64,000 nucleotides of DNA from Belnapia mucosa. Lineage in GTDB: Bacteria > Pseudomonadota > Alphaproteobacteria > Acetobacterales > Acetobacteraceae. Under the pieces are notes generated by a model. That model was not told where the DNA came from. It ran no database searches and saw only the letters and a program-made list of their open reading frames with translations. The translations under genes were made by a program, and so were the position numbers. Below are positions 16,243 to 25,380 of this stretch, piece by piece (position 1 is the stretch's first letter; every line of letters begins with the position of its first letter). The stretch covers positions 124,001 through 188,000 of the forward strand of contig NZ_JAEUXJ010000008.1 of NCBI RefSeq assembly GCF_016775475.1. The letters run 5' to 3'.

Positions 16243-17637
16243 TCAGACGACCGCCGGTTCGATGGTGTTCACCATCCACCGCGCGATGGCCGTCATCGCC
16301 GCATCGGCATGCGGCTGGCCGATAAGCTGGATGCCCATGGGCATCCCGCCGATGGCCGTCATGGGCGAGGTGACCACGGGCGCGCCGAGCGCGGAGCTCG
16401 GCGTGTTGTAGACCGCATCGCCTGTCGGACGCTTGGCCAGGGGCTGGCCCGGCACATCCGGCGTCCAGAGTGGTGCCACGCCTGGCGATGCCGGTGCGAT
16501 GATCGCATCCACCAGTGGCGCAAGCGCCGCATGCCGCGCGCGGATCTCCTCGCGCTGGAGGATGGCGGCGCGGTAATCCTCGGGTGTCCACTTCTCCGCC
16601 GCGGCGACGACGTTCTGGCTGCGCTGGCTGACGCTGCCGGGCGCGCTGGTCGCGATCAGGTTGCGGATGCCCCAATGGTTCTCCCAGCCCGTGATGGCGC
16701 TGGTGAGCGCCTGGACACCCTGCAGCGAACGCTCGAAGGCCTCGACCAGGGCATTGTCGCCGCGCCGCAGCACGGTGACGCCGGTGGCGCGGATGCGCTC
16801 GATCACCGTCTCGAAGGCGGCCTTGCTCGCCTCATCCATCAGGGCCCAACCCTCGGCCTCCATCACCGCGAGCGTCATCGGCTTGCGCGGCCCGGGCGGG
16901 GTGGCGGGGCCGAACAGGCCCATCCGTCCGGGATCGCCGCCGGCGCGCCTGGCGATCTCGATCGCCACCTGCCACATATCCTCGATGCAGCCGGCATGGG
17001 GGCCATGCGTGCTCATGCTGGTCGCCTGGCGCTCGCCGCGGTTGATGCCGCCCTGGGTCGGCTTCAGTGCGAAATTCCCGCAATAGCTGGCGGGCCGGAT
17101 GATCGATCCGCCGACCTGGGTGCCGATCGCCGCCGGCACCATGCGTGCCGCGATCGCCGCCGCCGAGCCGGAGGAGGAGCCGCCCGGCGTCCGCGTCGCA
17201 TCGAAGGGGTTGGTGGTCGGGCCGGGATGCACACCGCCAAGCTCCGTCGTTACCGTCTTGCCGAGCACCACCGCACCCGCCTCGCGCAGCGCCCAGACGG
17301 CGGCATTGTCGCGCTTCGGGAAATTGCCCTCATAGGCCTTGCAGCCCATCTGGGTCGGCATGTCCCGCGTCTCCAGCAGGTCCTTGATGCCGAGCGGCAT
17401 GCCATCGATGGGGGAAAGCGGCCGGCCGGCCTTCCACCGCGCCGTGCTGGCATCGGCCGCCTCGCGGGCGCCGGCCTCGTTCGTCACGACCCAGGCCTGC
17501 ACCACCGGCTCGCTCAGGGCGATGGTCTCCAGGCAGCGCTCCAGATAGGCGCGCGGCGAATCCGTGCCGCTGGCGAAGGCTGGCGTGGCGTCGTGCCAGG
17601 TCAGCGCACGGAAATCCTTCGGCGAATAGTTCGGCAT
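16243..17637 (-). CDS. Amidase signature family enzyme
   Basis: A 464-residue amidase. The Ser-cisSer-Lys triad is visible: Lys85 in GMPLGIKDLLET, the cis-Ser in GGSSSGSAAA (residue 154) and nucleophile Ser178 in GTQVGGSIIRP. It hydrolyses a C-N amide bond in the cytoplasm; the substrate is unknown. The start at 17637 is chosen because the GGGAGG site lies 9 bases before it, but directly against the alternative ATG at 17646. It is divergent from two polysaccharide-deacetylase-fold genes, which suggests a shared amide or imide pathway (inference). Confidence 0.9.
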   Translation of the reverse strand: MPNYSPKDFRALTWHDATPAFASGTDSPRAYLERCLETIALSEPVVQAWVVTNEAGAREAADASTARWKAGRPLSPIDGMPLGIKDLLETRDMPTQMGCKAYEGNFPKRDNAAVWALREAGAVVLGKTVTTELGGVHPGPTTNPFDATRTPGGSSSGSAAAIAARMVPAAIGTQVGGSIIRPASYCGNFALKPTQGGINRGERQATSMSTHGPHAGCIEDMWQVAIEIARRAGGDPGRMGLFGPATPPGPRKPMTLAVMEAEGWALMDEASKAAFETVIERIRATGVTVLRRGDNALVEAFERSLQGVQALTSAITGWENHWGIRNLIATSAPGSVSQRSQNVVAAAEKWTPEDYRAAILQREEIRARHAALAPLVDAIIAPASPGVAPLWTPDVPGQPLAKRPTGDAVYNTPSSALGAPVVTSPMTAIGGMPMGIQLIGQPHADAAMTAIARWMVNTIEPAVV

Positions 17638-17754
17638 ATCGAGCATCCTCCCACTGGCGTCGTGACGAATGGCGCACCGGCCTCGGCGGGCCCTCTTGCG
17701 TGTCCTGCCCTGGTGACGGAGCATCCCCGCGAAACCTCGAATGGGGAAGCGGCC

Positions 17755-18645
17755 ATGGCGGAAAATCTTGACGCGGAGCTGGACGAGATCGACGCGGCCG
17801 CACAGCGGCACCTCGTCCGGCATGAATCCATCACCGACCCGAAATGGCCAGGCGGCGCGCGGATCGCGGTGAATTTCACCGCCGATTTCGACGCCATGCT
17901 GCTGCGCCGGCTGATGAATGAGCCACCCATGCAGCTCGCCAAGGGCGAGTTCGGCGGACGGGTCGGCATCTGGCGGCTGATCGAGCTGTTCGACAGCCAC
18001 AGCGTCCAGGCCACGATCTTCACCCCGGGCCGCATCTGCGAGCTCTACCCGCGGGCCGTCGCCGCCGCGGCGAAGAGCGGCCATGAGGTCACCGACCATA
18101 TGTGGGAGCACCGCGTCCCCAAGGAGCCGGAGCTGGAGCGCGACCACCTCACCCGCTCCACCGAAGCGCTGGAGATGCTGACCGGGAAGCGCGGTGTCGG
18201 CACGCGCAGCGGCCATAGCCACGGCCTGCTGCGGGAGCTCGGCTATATCTACCGCTCCAACGGATCGGCCAGCCACCGGCCGCATTATCTGCGCGACCCC
18301 GACGGCAGGAATGTCTTGATCAACCTGCCGTTCCACTACTCCATCGATGATGCGATGTTCTACTCCTTCGCCTGGATGGGCACGCCCACCGCCGCGCAGC
18401 GCATCAGCGACCCCGAGCGCGTGATGGAGCTGTGGTGGGAGGCGTTCCTGCAGCAGCATGCCCAGGGCCGCGGCTACCTCAATATCTGCCTGCATCCCTT
18501 CGTTTCGGGCCGGGCGCAGCGCATCCTGATGCTCGACCGGCTGATCCGGCGGATGAAGGAGAAGGGCGGGGTCTGGTTCCCCAGCTGCGAGGCGGTCGCG
18601 CGGCACTGCATCGCGGTGCAGCCCCCCATCGGCGGTTGGAACTGA
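17755..18645 (+). CDS. Polysaccharide deacetylase-fold hydrolase (allantoinase/cyclic imidase-like)
   Basis: A 296-residue NodB-fold protein with no signal peptide, so it acts in the cytoplasm, more like PuuE-type allantoinase or cyclic-imide hydrolases than cell-wall deacetylases. Metal site residues are intact: Asp44 and Asp46 in NFTADFDA, His115 and His119 in GHEVTDHMWEH. A GGGGAAG site precedes the ATG. The next gene, 10 bp downstream, is a paralogue. Together with the divergent amidase this suggests hydrolysis of a cyclic or linear amide; the substrate is not known. Confidence 0.8.
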   Translation: MAENLDAELDEIDAAAQRHLVRHESITDPKWPGGARIAVNFTADFDAMLLRRLMNEPPMQLAKGEFGGRVGIWRLIELFDSHSVQATIFTPGRICELYPRAVAAAAKSGHEVTDHMWEHRVPKEPELERDHLTRSTEALEMLTGKRGVGTRSGHSHGLLRELGYIYRSNGSASHRPHYLRDPDGRNVLINLPFHYSIDDAMFYSFAWMGTPTAAQRISDPERVMELWWEAFLQQHAQGRGYLNICLHPFVSGRAQRILMLDRLIRRMKEKGGVWFPSCEAVARHCIAVQPPIGGWN

Positions 18646-18655
18646 GGAGGACGCC

Positions 18656-19594
18656 ATGCCCTGGAAAGACCGCTACACGATTTCCAACGAGCGCAGCATC
18701 CAGGATGCCGAGCTTCGCTGGCCGGAGGGCAAGCAATGCGCCGTCAGCATCACGGTGGATCTCAGCCTCGCTTCCAGTGGCGAGGGCATCCGCGCGGCGG
18801 AGCTGTCCACCCCGGTCGCGCGCTTCGCCATCGAGGAAGGGCTCGACAACCTGCTCGCCCTGCTGCGCCGGCACAAGCTGCGCGCCACCTTCGCCACGCC
18901 CGCGGTCATGGTGAAGGTCTATGGGCCCAAGCTGAAGGAGATCCTCGCCGAGGGCCATGAGATCGCCGCCGAGGCCTTCCGCCACGAGGATGTCTCCACC
19001 CTCTCGCGCGAGGAGGAGAAGGCGCGGCTCGATCGCACCACGGCCATCCTCGCCGAGGCCATTGGCAGGCCGCCCGCCGGCTGGTTCATGCTGTCGCGCC
19101 AGACGGACAACTTCGCCGGCGGCACCATCAGCCCGAACACGATCGACCTGCTGATCGAGGCGGGCTACCGCTATTATGGCAACGGCCAGGCCGATGACGT
19201 GCCGCATTGGTGGGTGGCGGATTTCGCCAGCCGGCGGGCGCTGCTCGCCATGCCCTACTACTACCATTTCGATGACCAGTATTTCTGCATGTTCCCGACC
19301 AAGGGCACCGGCCTCGAGAATCCCGACATGCTGCTGCGCAACTGGCGCACGGAATTCGAGGCGCAGCATGGGCGCGGGCGCCATTTCCACATGACGCTGC
19401 ATCCCCAGCATATGGGCTGGCTGCATCGCCTGAAGATGCTGGACGACTTCCTGGGCTGGATGAGCGGCCATGCGGGGCTGTGGAATCCGACGGCCGAGGA
19501 ATGTATCGCGCATTGGGCGACGACCTATCCCGCGGAAACCCATCTCGAGCTGGAGCCGAGCATCTGGAAGGATTATCCGGGAAGCCTCAGCTAG
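18656..19594 (+). CDS. Second polysaccharide deacetylase-fold protein with altered metal site
   Basis: A 312-residue paralogue of the preceding gene, in the same operon. Asp35 (ITVDLSLAS) matches the first Asp, but the second Asp is Ser37. In GHEIAAEAFRHED the first metal His is Glu106, while His110 is kept. This makes zinc binding doubtful or different, so it may be a regulatory or structural partner of the upstream enzyme, or an enzyme with another metal site. A GGAGGA site precedes the start. A 22-bp perfect palindrome follows the stop. Confidence 0.75.
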   Translation: MPWKDRYTISNERSIQDAELRWPEGKQCAVSITVDLSLASSGEGIRAAELSTPVARFAIEEGLDNLLALLRRHKLRATFATPAVMVKVYGPKLKEILAEGHEIAAEAFRHEDVSTLSREEEKARLDRTTAILAEAIGRPPAGWFMLSRQTDNFAGGTISPNTIDLLIEAGYRYYGNGQADDVPHWWVADFASRRALLAMPYYYHFDDQYFCMFPTKGTGLENPDMLLRNWRTEFEAQHGRGRHFHMTLHPQHMGWLHRLKMLDDFLGWMSGHAGLWNPTAEECIAHWATTYPAETHLELEPSIWKDYPGSLS

Positions 19595-19616
19595 AAGCGG
19601 GGGCTAGCCCCCGCTT
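19595..19616. terminator. 22-bp perfect palindrome between convergent genes
   Basis: An 11-bp arm AAGCGGGGGCT pairs with AGCCCCCGCTT. It starts on the base after the deacetylase-fold stop and ends 3 bp before the stop of the convergent SDR gene. It can end transcription from both sides; T-runs are lacking. Confidence 0.65.
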
Positions 19617-19619
19617 CCC

Positions 19620-20396
19620 TCACAGGAATCCGCCATCCACTGGCAGCCCGACGCCCGTGACATAGGACGCGGCGTCCGAGCAGAGGAAGCCGATCACTGC
19701 CGCGACCTCATGCGCCTCTCCGGCGCGGCCGGTCGGGAAGTCGCGCAGCATGCCCGCCTTGTGCTCGGCCGAGAGCGCTTCGAACCGGTCGCGGATGCGG
19801 CTGCCCTGTTCGGCCAGGATCAGGGAGGGCATCACCGCATTCACCGTGATGCCATTCGGCGCTTCATCCTTCGCCAGTTGCGCCGTGAAGCCCAGCAGCG
19901 CCGCTTTCGAGGTCGAATAGGCGAGCCGCGCGCCCTGCGTCGTCACCGGCCCCTTCCGGCCGCGGGCCAGGGTCGAGGAGATGTTTATGATCCGCCCATA
20001 GCCGCGTGCCCGCATCCCCGGCACGAAGGCGCGGGAGAAGCGGAAGGCGCTGGTCAGGTTCAGCGCCATCACATGATCCCAGAGCTCGTCCTCCATCTCC
20101 TCGATGGTGCGGACCGGCCTTGGGCCGGAACCGCCGGCGAGGTTCACCAGCACATCCACCCGGCCCAGGGCCTCGGCCCGTGCGAGCGCGGCGGCCGGCG
20201 CCTGCGGGTCCAGCACGTCCAGCACCATCGTCTCGGCACGCCCGCCGGCCTCGCGCACCCGCTCGGCGGAAGCGGCGAGCGGTGCCGCCTGCATGTCCAG
20301 CATCAGGACCGACAAGCCCTGCCGCGCCAGTTGCAGGCAGACCGCGGTGCCGATGCCGCCCGCCGCCCCGGTGACGACGGCCCATCGCTGCTCCAT
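19620..20396 (-). CDS. Short-chain dehydrogenase/reductase
   Basis: A 258-residue classical SDR. The cofactor motif is TGAAGGIG near the N-terminus, with NLAGG, the catalytic serine in INISST and YSTSK (Tyr-x-x-x-Lys); the C-terminus ends VTGVGLPVDGGFL. It oxidises or reduces an alcohol/ketone with NAD(P). Its ATG shares one base with the stop of the peptide-binding protein upstream, so it is the last gene of a three-gene operon with that protein and another SDR. Confidence 0.9.
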   Translation of the reverse strand: MEQRWAVVTGAAGGIGTAVCLQLARQGLSVLMLDMQAAPLAASAERVREAGGRAETMVLDVLDPQAPAAALARAEALGRVDVLVNLAGGSGPRPVRTIEEMEDELWDHVMALNLTSAFRFSRAFVPGMRARGYGRIINISSTLARGRKGPVTTQGARLAYSTSKAALLGFTAQLAKDEAPNGITVNAVMPSLILAEQGSRIRDRFEALSAEHKAGMLRDFPTGRAGEAHEVAAVIGFLCSDAASYVTGVGLPVDGGFL

Positions 20397-21973
20397 CAGC
20401 GCCGCTCCCGCCGGATGTTCCAGAGCACCGGGAAGCCGACATCGAGGACACCGCGCAGATCCGCGCGATACACCGCCGGCCCGGCGAACTGGCCGAGCAG
20501 CACGACATTGACATGGTCATGCGCCAGGGCCTGGAGCTGCGCCGCGATCTCGCGCCGGCGCGCCGGGTCGGGCTCCTCGGAGAACTGCCGCAGCAAGGGA
20601 ACCTGGCGCTGGTCGCACCACCAGCCCGGATAGACATTGGCGCAGTTGTACACCATGGCCGGGTTGACGATGGGGTCGGGCATATCGAAGCCGGTCCAGA
20701 CCAGCGGCACCACATTCCAGCCGCCCTGGCCGATCGGGCTGCGGTTGGTGCGCCGCTGCGCGACGGAACTCCAATCAGTGGAAACCAGGTCGATATTGAA
20801 GCCCGCCCGCCGCATCTGGTCCACGGCGACCAGCGTGATCGGGTCGATCAGCGCCGAATCGCGCGAATGCAGCACCACGATGGGCTCGTTGTTGTAGCCT
20901 GCCTCCCGCAGCAAGGCGCGGGCGCGATCCATGCTGTGGGTCTTGAGCGCCTCCGTGCCCGCTTCGGTCGCATAGGGCGTGCCGCACATGTAGAAGGTGT
21001 GGCAGCGCTGCTGCACCATGTCGGGCGGCAGGCCGGTGCTCGCCACCACATCGGATTGCTCGATGGCCTGCTGCGCCGCGCGCCGCATGCGCACGTCGTT
21101 GAAGGGCGGGATGGTGTGGTTGAAGGTCAGCGCGCCCATGACCTCGCCGCCGCCGCGGCCCGGGGTCACCACCACCCGCCGATCGCGCCTGAGTGAGGCG
21201 ATGAAGTCGAGCGGCGCCCGCTCGATATAGTCGATCTCGCCCTGTTGCAGCGCGCCGATCTTGGTGGCGTGGTCCGGGATGCTGACGAATTCGGTGCGCT
21301 CGAAATGCACCACCTTGCCGCCGGCCAGGCCATCGGCCGGCTCGGACCGGGGGCGGTAGCGGGCGTTGCGGTAGAAGACCACGCGGTCGCCCGGGCGCCA
21401 TTCCTCCCTCCGGAAGACGAAGGGGCCTGAGCCGACGATCTCGGTGATCTGCGTGGTCCCGGCGGCATTGGCGATGCGCGCCGGCATCATGTAGGGCACC
21501 AGCGTCGCCGTCTTGCCGAGCGCCTCCAGCACCAGCGCGAAGGGGCGGTTGAGCCGCATCACGAAACTGTCGGGTCCGGTGGCGTCGAGGCTCGATGTCG
21601 CCTCGAGAAGCTGCCGGCCCAGCCCGTCGCGCGCGCCCCAGCGGCGGATCGAGGCGATGCAATCCTCGGCGGTCACCGGCGTGCCGTCGGTCCATTCCAG
21701 GCCGGGGCGCAGCTTGAAGCTCCAGCTCAGGCGGTCCGGGCTGATCTCCCACCCTTCGAGCATCTGCGGCCGCATGACGCCCTGGCTGTCCGGCGCGACC
21801 AGCGTATCCCAGACCATCGAGGCGAAGGCGCGCGTCACGACCGAGGGCGAGACGACCGGATCGAGCGTCTGCAACTCGTTGTTCATCACGAGCCGCAGGG
21901 GCTGTTCCTGGGCTTGCACACCGGGCACTGCGCCCAGCATGGCGAGCCCGAACAGGAAGGCTTTGATCCTCAT
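20396..21973 (-). CDS. ABC peptide/nickel-type substrate-binding protein (orphan)
   Basis: A 525-residue DppA/OppA-family periplasmic binding protein. Residues 1-21 are a signal peptide (AVPGVQAQ). The family pattern runs from NNELQTLDPVVSPS near the N-terminus through GWEISPDRLSWSFKLRPGLEWTDGTPVTAEDC. It should bind a peptide or similar small solute. No permease or ATPase genes accompany it; it sits between two SDR genes. It may use a transporter encoded elsewhere. Confidence 0.9.
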   Translation of the reverse strand: MRIKAFLFGLAMLGAVPGVQAQEQPLRLVMNNELQTLDPVVSPSVVTRAFASMVWDTLVAPDSQGVMRPQMLEGWEISPDRLSWSFKLRPGLEWTDGTPVTAEDCIASIRRWGARDGLGRQLLEATSSLDATGPDSFVMRLNRPFALVLEALGKTATLVPYMMPARIANAAGTTQITEIVGSGPFVFRREEWRPGDRVVFYRNARYRPRSEPADGLAGGKVVHFERTEFVSIPDHATKIGALQQGEIDYIERAPLDFIASLRRDRRVVVTPGRGGGEVMGALTFNHTIPPFNDVRMRRAAQQAIEQSDVVASTGLPPDMVQQRCHTFYMCGTPYATEAGTEALKTHSMDRARALLREAGYNNEPIVVLHSRDSALIDPITLVAVDQMRRAGFNIDLVSTDWSSVAQRRTNRSPIGQGGWNVVPLVWTGFDMPDPIVNPAMVYNCANVYPGWWCDQRQVPLLRQFSEEPDPARRREIAAQLQALAHDHVNVVLLGQFAGPAVYRADLRGVLDVGFPVLWNIRRERR

Positions 21974-21988
21974 CCGCGCATTCTCTCG

Positions 21989-22735
21989 CTAGATCTGCAC
22001 CCGGCCGCCATCGACCTCGATCACCCCGCCGGTGGTGAAGGAGCTTTCCGCGCAGCTCAGAAACAGCACGGCCCTGGCCACTTCCTCCGCCGTGCCGAGC
22101 CTTCCCATCCCAACGCGTGCCAGGAATTCCTGCATCTTCGCCTCGCGGTCCGGCACACGGGTGAGCGTGCGTTCCAGCATGGGCGTGTGGATGGGGCCGG
22201 GAGCCACCGCATTCACGCGGATATTCTCGGCCGCGAACTCCAGCGCCAGCGCGCGCGTCAGCATGACCAGCCCCGCCTTGGCCGAGCAATAGGCGCCGAG
22301 ATTGGGCAGCGGCCGCATCCCGGCGCCCGAGGCCAGGTTCACGATGGTGCCGCCGCCGGCCGCGCGCAGCAGCCGCAGCGCCGCACGGGTGACGAGAAAC
22401 GGACCATCCAGATCAATGGCATGAACGCGCCGCCAATCCTCGTAGGAGGTTTCCGCGAGTGGGCGCCACAGGCTCACGCCGGCCGAGTTGACCAGCCCAT
22501 CCAGGCCACCAAGCGCCTGTCCCGCGGCCTCGACAGCTGCCTGGACCGAGGCTTCGCTGGTGACGTCGCACAGGATGCCGGATGCGCCATGTCCCAAGGC
22601 CGAGGCCGCAGCCTCGCTACCATTGAGATCCAGCAGCGCGACGCGCGCGCCTTCCGCAATGAAGAGGCGCGCCGTCTCCAGGCCGATCCCGGATGAACCT
22701 CCGGTAATCGCAACGCGGCGGCCATGCATGCGCAT
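21989..22735 (-). CDS. Short-chain dehydrogenase/reductase
   Basis: A 248-residue classical SDR: TGGSSGIG cofactor loop, NSAGVS, serine in VNLASGAG, YCSAK catalytic pair and the C-terminal TTGGVIEVDGGR. It is the first gene of the SDR/peptide-binding/SDR operon, divergent from the TauD-type gene with about 170 bp between them. The start at 22735 is backed by an AGGGG at about 10 bases; a Met two codons later is possible. Confidence 0.88.
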   Translation of the reverse strand: MRMHGRRVAITGGSSGIGLETARLFIAEGARVALLDLNGSEAAASALGHGASGILCDVTSEASVQAAVEAAGQALGGLDGLVNSAGVSLWRPLAETSYEDWRRVHAIDLDGPFLVTRAALRLLRAAGGGTIVNLASGAGMRPLPNLGAYCSAKAGLVMLTRALALEFAAENIRVNAVAPGPIHTPMLERTLTRVPDREAKMQEFLARVGMGRLGTAEEVARAVLFLSCAESSFTTGGVIEVDGGRVQI

Positions 22736-22903
22736 GCGGACTTGCCCCTGCTGTCCATTGCAAGGCCGGCAGCCTTCCATAAGATGTCCATCCCGCAAAG
22801 AGGCATCGACAGGCGTGGCGGAAGAAATTACGCTGGCTACAGAAATCGGCTTGATGATCGTGCCCGCGCGACGGTTCCGGTGCTGGGCAAGCAGGAGGTG
22901 ACG

Positions 22904-23740
22904 ATGGACGGGATCACCACCCCGACCGCAGGGCTCGATCTGCATCCTCTCAACCCGCATTTCGGTGTCGAGGTGCGCAACCTCGACCTCCGCGACAATC
23001 CCGGCGAGGAGATGCGCGCCGCGCTGCGGGCCGCCTTCCGCCAGCATCGCTTGCTGCTGCTGCGCGGGCAGGAGATCACCACCGAACAGCAGACGCGCTT
23101 CGCCGAGATCTTCGGCCCCGTGCAGCTACGCGAGCGGAACCGCATCCGCAGCGCGGAAGCCACGGCGCAGCATGTCTCGAACGTGCGCAAGGACGGCGTC
23201 TTCGGAACGGGCGATCTCGACTTCCATTCCGATCAGCTCTTCCAGAAGGAACCGCTCTCGGCACTGATCCTCTATGCGATCGCGGTTCCGTCGAATGCGG
23301 GCGGCGATACCCGCTTCTCCGATTCCATGACCGTCCTGGACCGGATGCCCGAGGCGCTGCGCAACCGCATCGAGGGCCTGCATGTCCGGCAGGACTATAC
23401 CTTCCGCGGCGCGCTGGCGAAGGACTGGAACGTGGACGATGCGGCGCAGCAGACAGCCCTGACCGCGGTGCATCCCATGGTCTGGCGCGCGGCGCCGGGG
23501 GATCGGGGCGCGCTCTGGGTGAACAAGCTCTCCAGCGTCGAAGTCGTCGAGCTACCCGGCGAGGAGGGCAAGGCGCTCATGGCGGAAGTGCGCCAGTATC
23601 TCTACGACCCGGCCGTCATCTATGACCATGTCTGGAAGCCGGGCGACCTCGTCCTTTGGGACAACCGGCGCCTGCAGCATGCGCGCACGCCCTATGATGA
23701 GTCGCAGCCGCGGACGCTACGCCGCAGCCCGATCCTCTAG
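22904..23740 (+). CDS. TauD/TfdA-type 2-oxoglutarate-dependent dioxygenase
   Basis: A 278-residue Fe(II)/2-oxoglutarate dioxygenase. The iron facial triad is His108-x-Asp110 (LDFHSD) and His259 (LQHART), with the 2-oxoglutarate-binding Arg nearby (RTLRR). Members hydroxylate taurine, 2,4-D, carnitine-like or other small acids. The start at 22904 has GGAGG 6 bases before it. It stands alone on the plus strand and ends 25 bp from the convergent ABC permease gene. Confidence 0.9.
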   Translation: MDGITTPTAGLDLHPLNPHFGVEVRNLDLRDNPGEEMRAALRAAFRQHRLLLLRGQEITTEQQTRFAEIFGPVQLRERNRIRSAEATAQHVSNVRKDGVFGTGDLDFHSDQLFQKEPLSALILYAIAVPSNAGGDTRFSDSMTVLDRMPEALRNRIEGLHVRQDYTFRGALAKDWNVDDAAQQTALTAVHPMVWRAAPGDRGALWVNKLSSVEVVELPGEEGKALMAEVRQYLYDPAVIYDHVWKPGDLVLWDNRRLQHARTPYDESQPRTLRRSPIL

Positions 23741-23765
23741 GCTTCGTCAGCGCGGCGGTGGGCAG

Positions 23766-24551
23766 CTAATGCCCACCGGCCTGGCCACGCTGGGAGACAT
23801 GCCACGGCAGCAATAGCCGCTCGAGCATGTCGACGAAGTAGAACAGCAGCGTGCCCATGACGCCGAGGATGACCAGCGCGACGAAGACGCGCGGCGTATC
23901 GAACTGTCCCTGCGCGGTCAGGATCACGAAGCCGAGTCCCGCGGAGCCGCCGACGAACTCGCCGACGATGGCGCCGACCAGGGCGAAGCTCACCGCCACC
24001 TTCATGCCGACGAACAGCGCCGGCAGCGCATTGGGGAAGCGGATCTTCAGCAGGATGCTGAGCGGCGAGGCATGATTGACCCGCGCCATGGCCAGCGCAT
24101 CGGGATCGACCGAGCGCAGGCCGAGCACGACATCGGCGACGATGGCGAAGATCGCCAGCATCAGCGCGATGGTGATCTTCGGTTCCGCCCCCGTGCCCAT
24201 CCAGATGACGAAAAGCGGCGCGAGCGCCACCTTGGGCAGGCTGTTCAGCATGACCAGCACCGTCATGACGATGCGGTCCGCCCAGCGGGAACTCACCACC
24301 AGCACGGCCAGCGCCACGCCGAGCGCGACGGAGAGCCCGAAGCCCGCCAGCGTGGTCCAGAGGGTGAAGCCCGCTTGGCGCAGGAAATAGGCGGGCGTAT
24401 CGAGAAAATCGGTCAGGATGCGCGACGGCGCCGGCAACAGGATCGGCGGCGGCTGGAACAGCCACACCGCGGCTTCCCAAAGCACCAGCAATCCGACCAG
24501 CACCGCCAGCGTGCTCAGCAGCCCACCGGTGCGCCGCAGGGCATCTTCCAT
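23766..24551 (-). CDS. ABC transporter permease (SsuC/TauC type)
   Basis: A 261-residue permease with five to six membrane segments and the binding-protein-dependent loop around LKIRFPNALPALFVGMKVAVSF. It belongs to the nitrate/sulfonate/NMT1 importer group. Its ATG is 1 bp after the ATPase stop, so it is the last gene of the long minus-strand operon. The chosen start, MEDALRRTGG, follows GGAAGAG; 19 upstream residues in the same frame overlap the ATPase gene. Confidence 0.92.
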   Translation of the reverse strand: MEDALRRTGGLLSTLAVLVGLLVLWEAAVWLFQPPPILLPAPSRILTDFLDTPAYFLRQAGFTLWTTLAGFGLSVALGVALAVLVVSSRWADRIVMTVLVMLNSLPKVALAPLFVIWMGTGAEPKITIALMLAIFAIVADVVLGLRSVDPDALAMARVNHASPLSILLKIRFPNALPALFVGMKVAVSFALVGAIVGEFVGGSAGLGFVILTAQGQFDTPRVFVALVILGVMGTLLFYFVDMLERLLLPWHVSQRGQAGGH

Positions 24552-24552
24552 C

Positions 24553-25380
24553 TCACTCTTCCCTGACCAAGCCGAGGCGCGAGAAGAGCGAGCGGATCTG
24601 CCCGACATGGCGGCCGAATTCCGGCGTCTCGCGGATCGAGAGCGGCCGCGGCCGTGGCAGGTCGATCTCGAAGACCTCGGCCACCCGCCCCGGGCTGCGG
24701 GACATCACCGCGACCCGGTCGGAGAGATAGACCGCCTCGGCGATGGAATGCGTCACGAAGATCACCGTGCGGCCACCGAGCTGGACCAGGCGCGAAAGCT
24801 CGACATTCAGGTCGTCCCGCGTCATGGCATCGAGCGCACCGAAGGGCTCGTCCATCAGCAGCAGGTCGGGGTCGCAGAGCAGGGCGCGGCAGATCGCCGC
24901 CCGCTGACGCATGCCGCCCGAAAGCTCCCAGGGTCGCCGGTCCGCGAAGCCGCCGAGGCCGAAGCGCTCCAGCAAGGCGCGAGCGCGGCCGATATTCTCC
25001 TTGCGTCCGCGCCCCTGGAACTCGGCCGAGATCAGCACATTGTCGAGGATCGTCCGCCAGTCGAGCAACACGTCGCGCTGGAACACCATGCCGATGCCGG
25101 CCGGCGGCCCAGAGAGCGGCTTGCCGCGCACCCGGACCGCGCCGGTGGTCGGCTTGTCGAGCCCGGCGATGCAGCGCAGCAGCGTGGACTTGCCGCAACC
25201 GGAGGGGCCGAGCAGCGACAGGAACTCGCCCTCGCGCACCGTCAGGGAGACATCCTGCAAGGCCACGATCGGTTTGGCCGGCAGGCCGTAATGGCGCCCG
25301 AGCCTTTCGATCTCGACACAGGCCGGCGCCGTCGCTTCGGTCATCGCCTCCAGGCCCGGATGCTCGAGCGGCGCCATCAC
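24553..25380 (-). CDS. ABC transporter ATPase (SsuB/TauB type)
   Basis: A 275-residue ATPase. Walker A is GPSGCGKST, the signature is LSGGMRQR, Walker B is LLLMDEPFGALD and the switch His is in FVTHSIAEA. It powers the importer formed with the adjacent permease and NMT1-type binding protein. It overlaps the binding-protein stop by 4 bp (ATGA). ATG codons at 25380, 25377 and 25344 are possible starts. Confidence 0.94.
   Translation of the reverse strand: MMAPLEHPGLEAMTEATAPACVEIERLGRHYGLPAKPIVALQDVSLTVREGEFLSLLGPSGCGKSTLLRCIAGLDKPTTGAVRVRGKPLSGPPAGIGMVFQRDVLLDWRTILDNVLISAEFQGRGRKENIGRARALLERFGLGGFADRRPWELSGGMRQRAAICRALLCDPDLLLMDEPFGALDAMTRDDLNVELSRLVQLGGRTVIFVTHSIAEAVYLSDRVAVMSRSPGRVAEVFEIDLPRPRPLSIRETPEFGRHVGQIRSLFSRLGLVREE

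Noticed and set aside
16186..17750. Plus-strand frame running through the amidase gene into the deacetylase gene
   Set aside because: Only its 3' part (from 17755) is real; the rest is antisense to the amidase.
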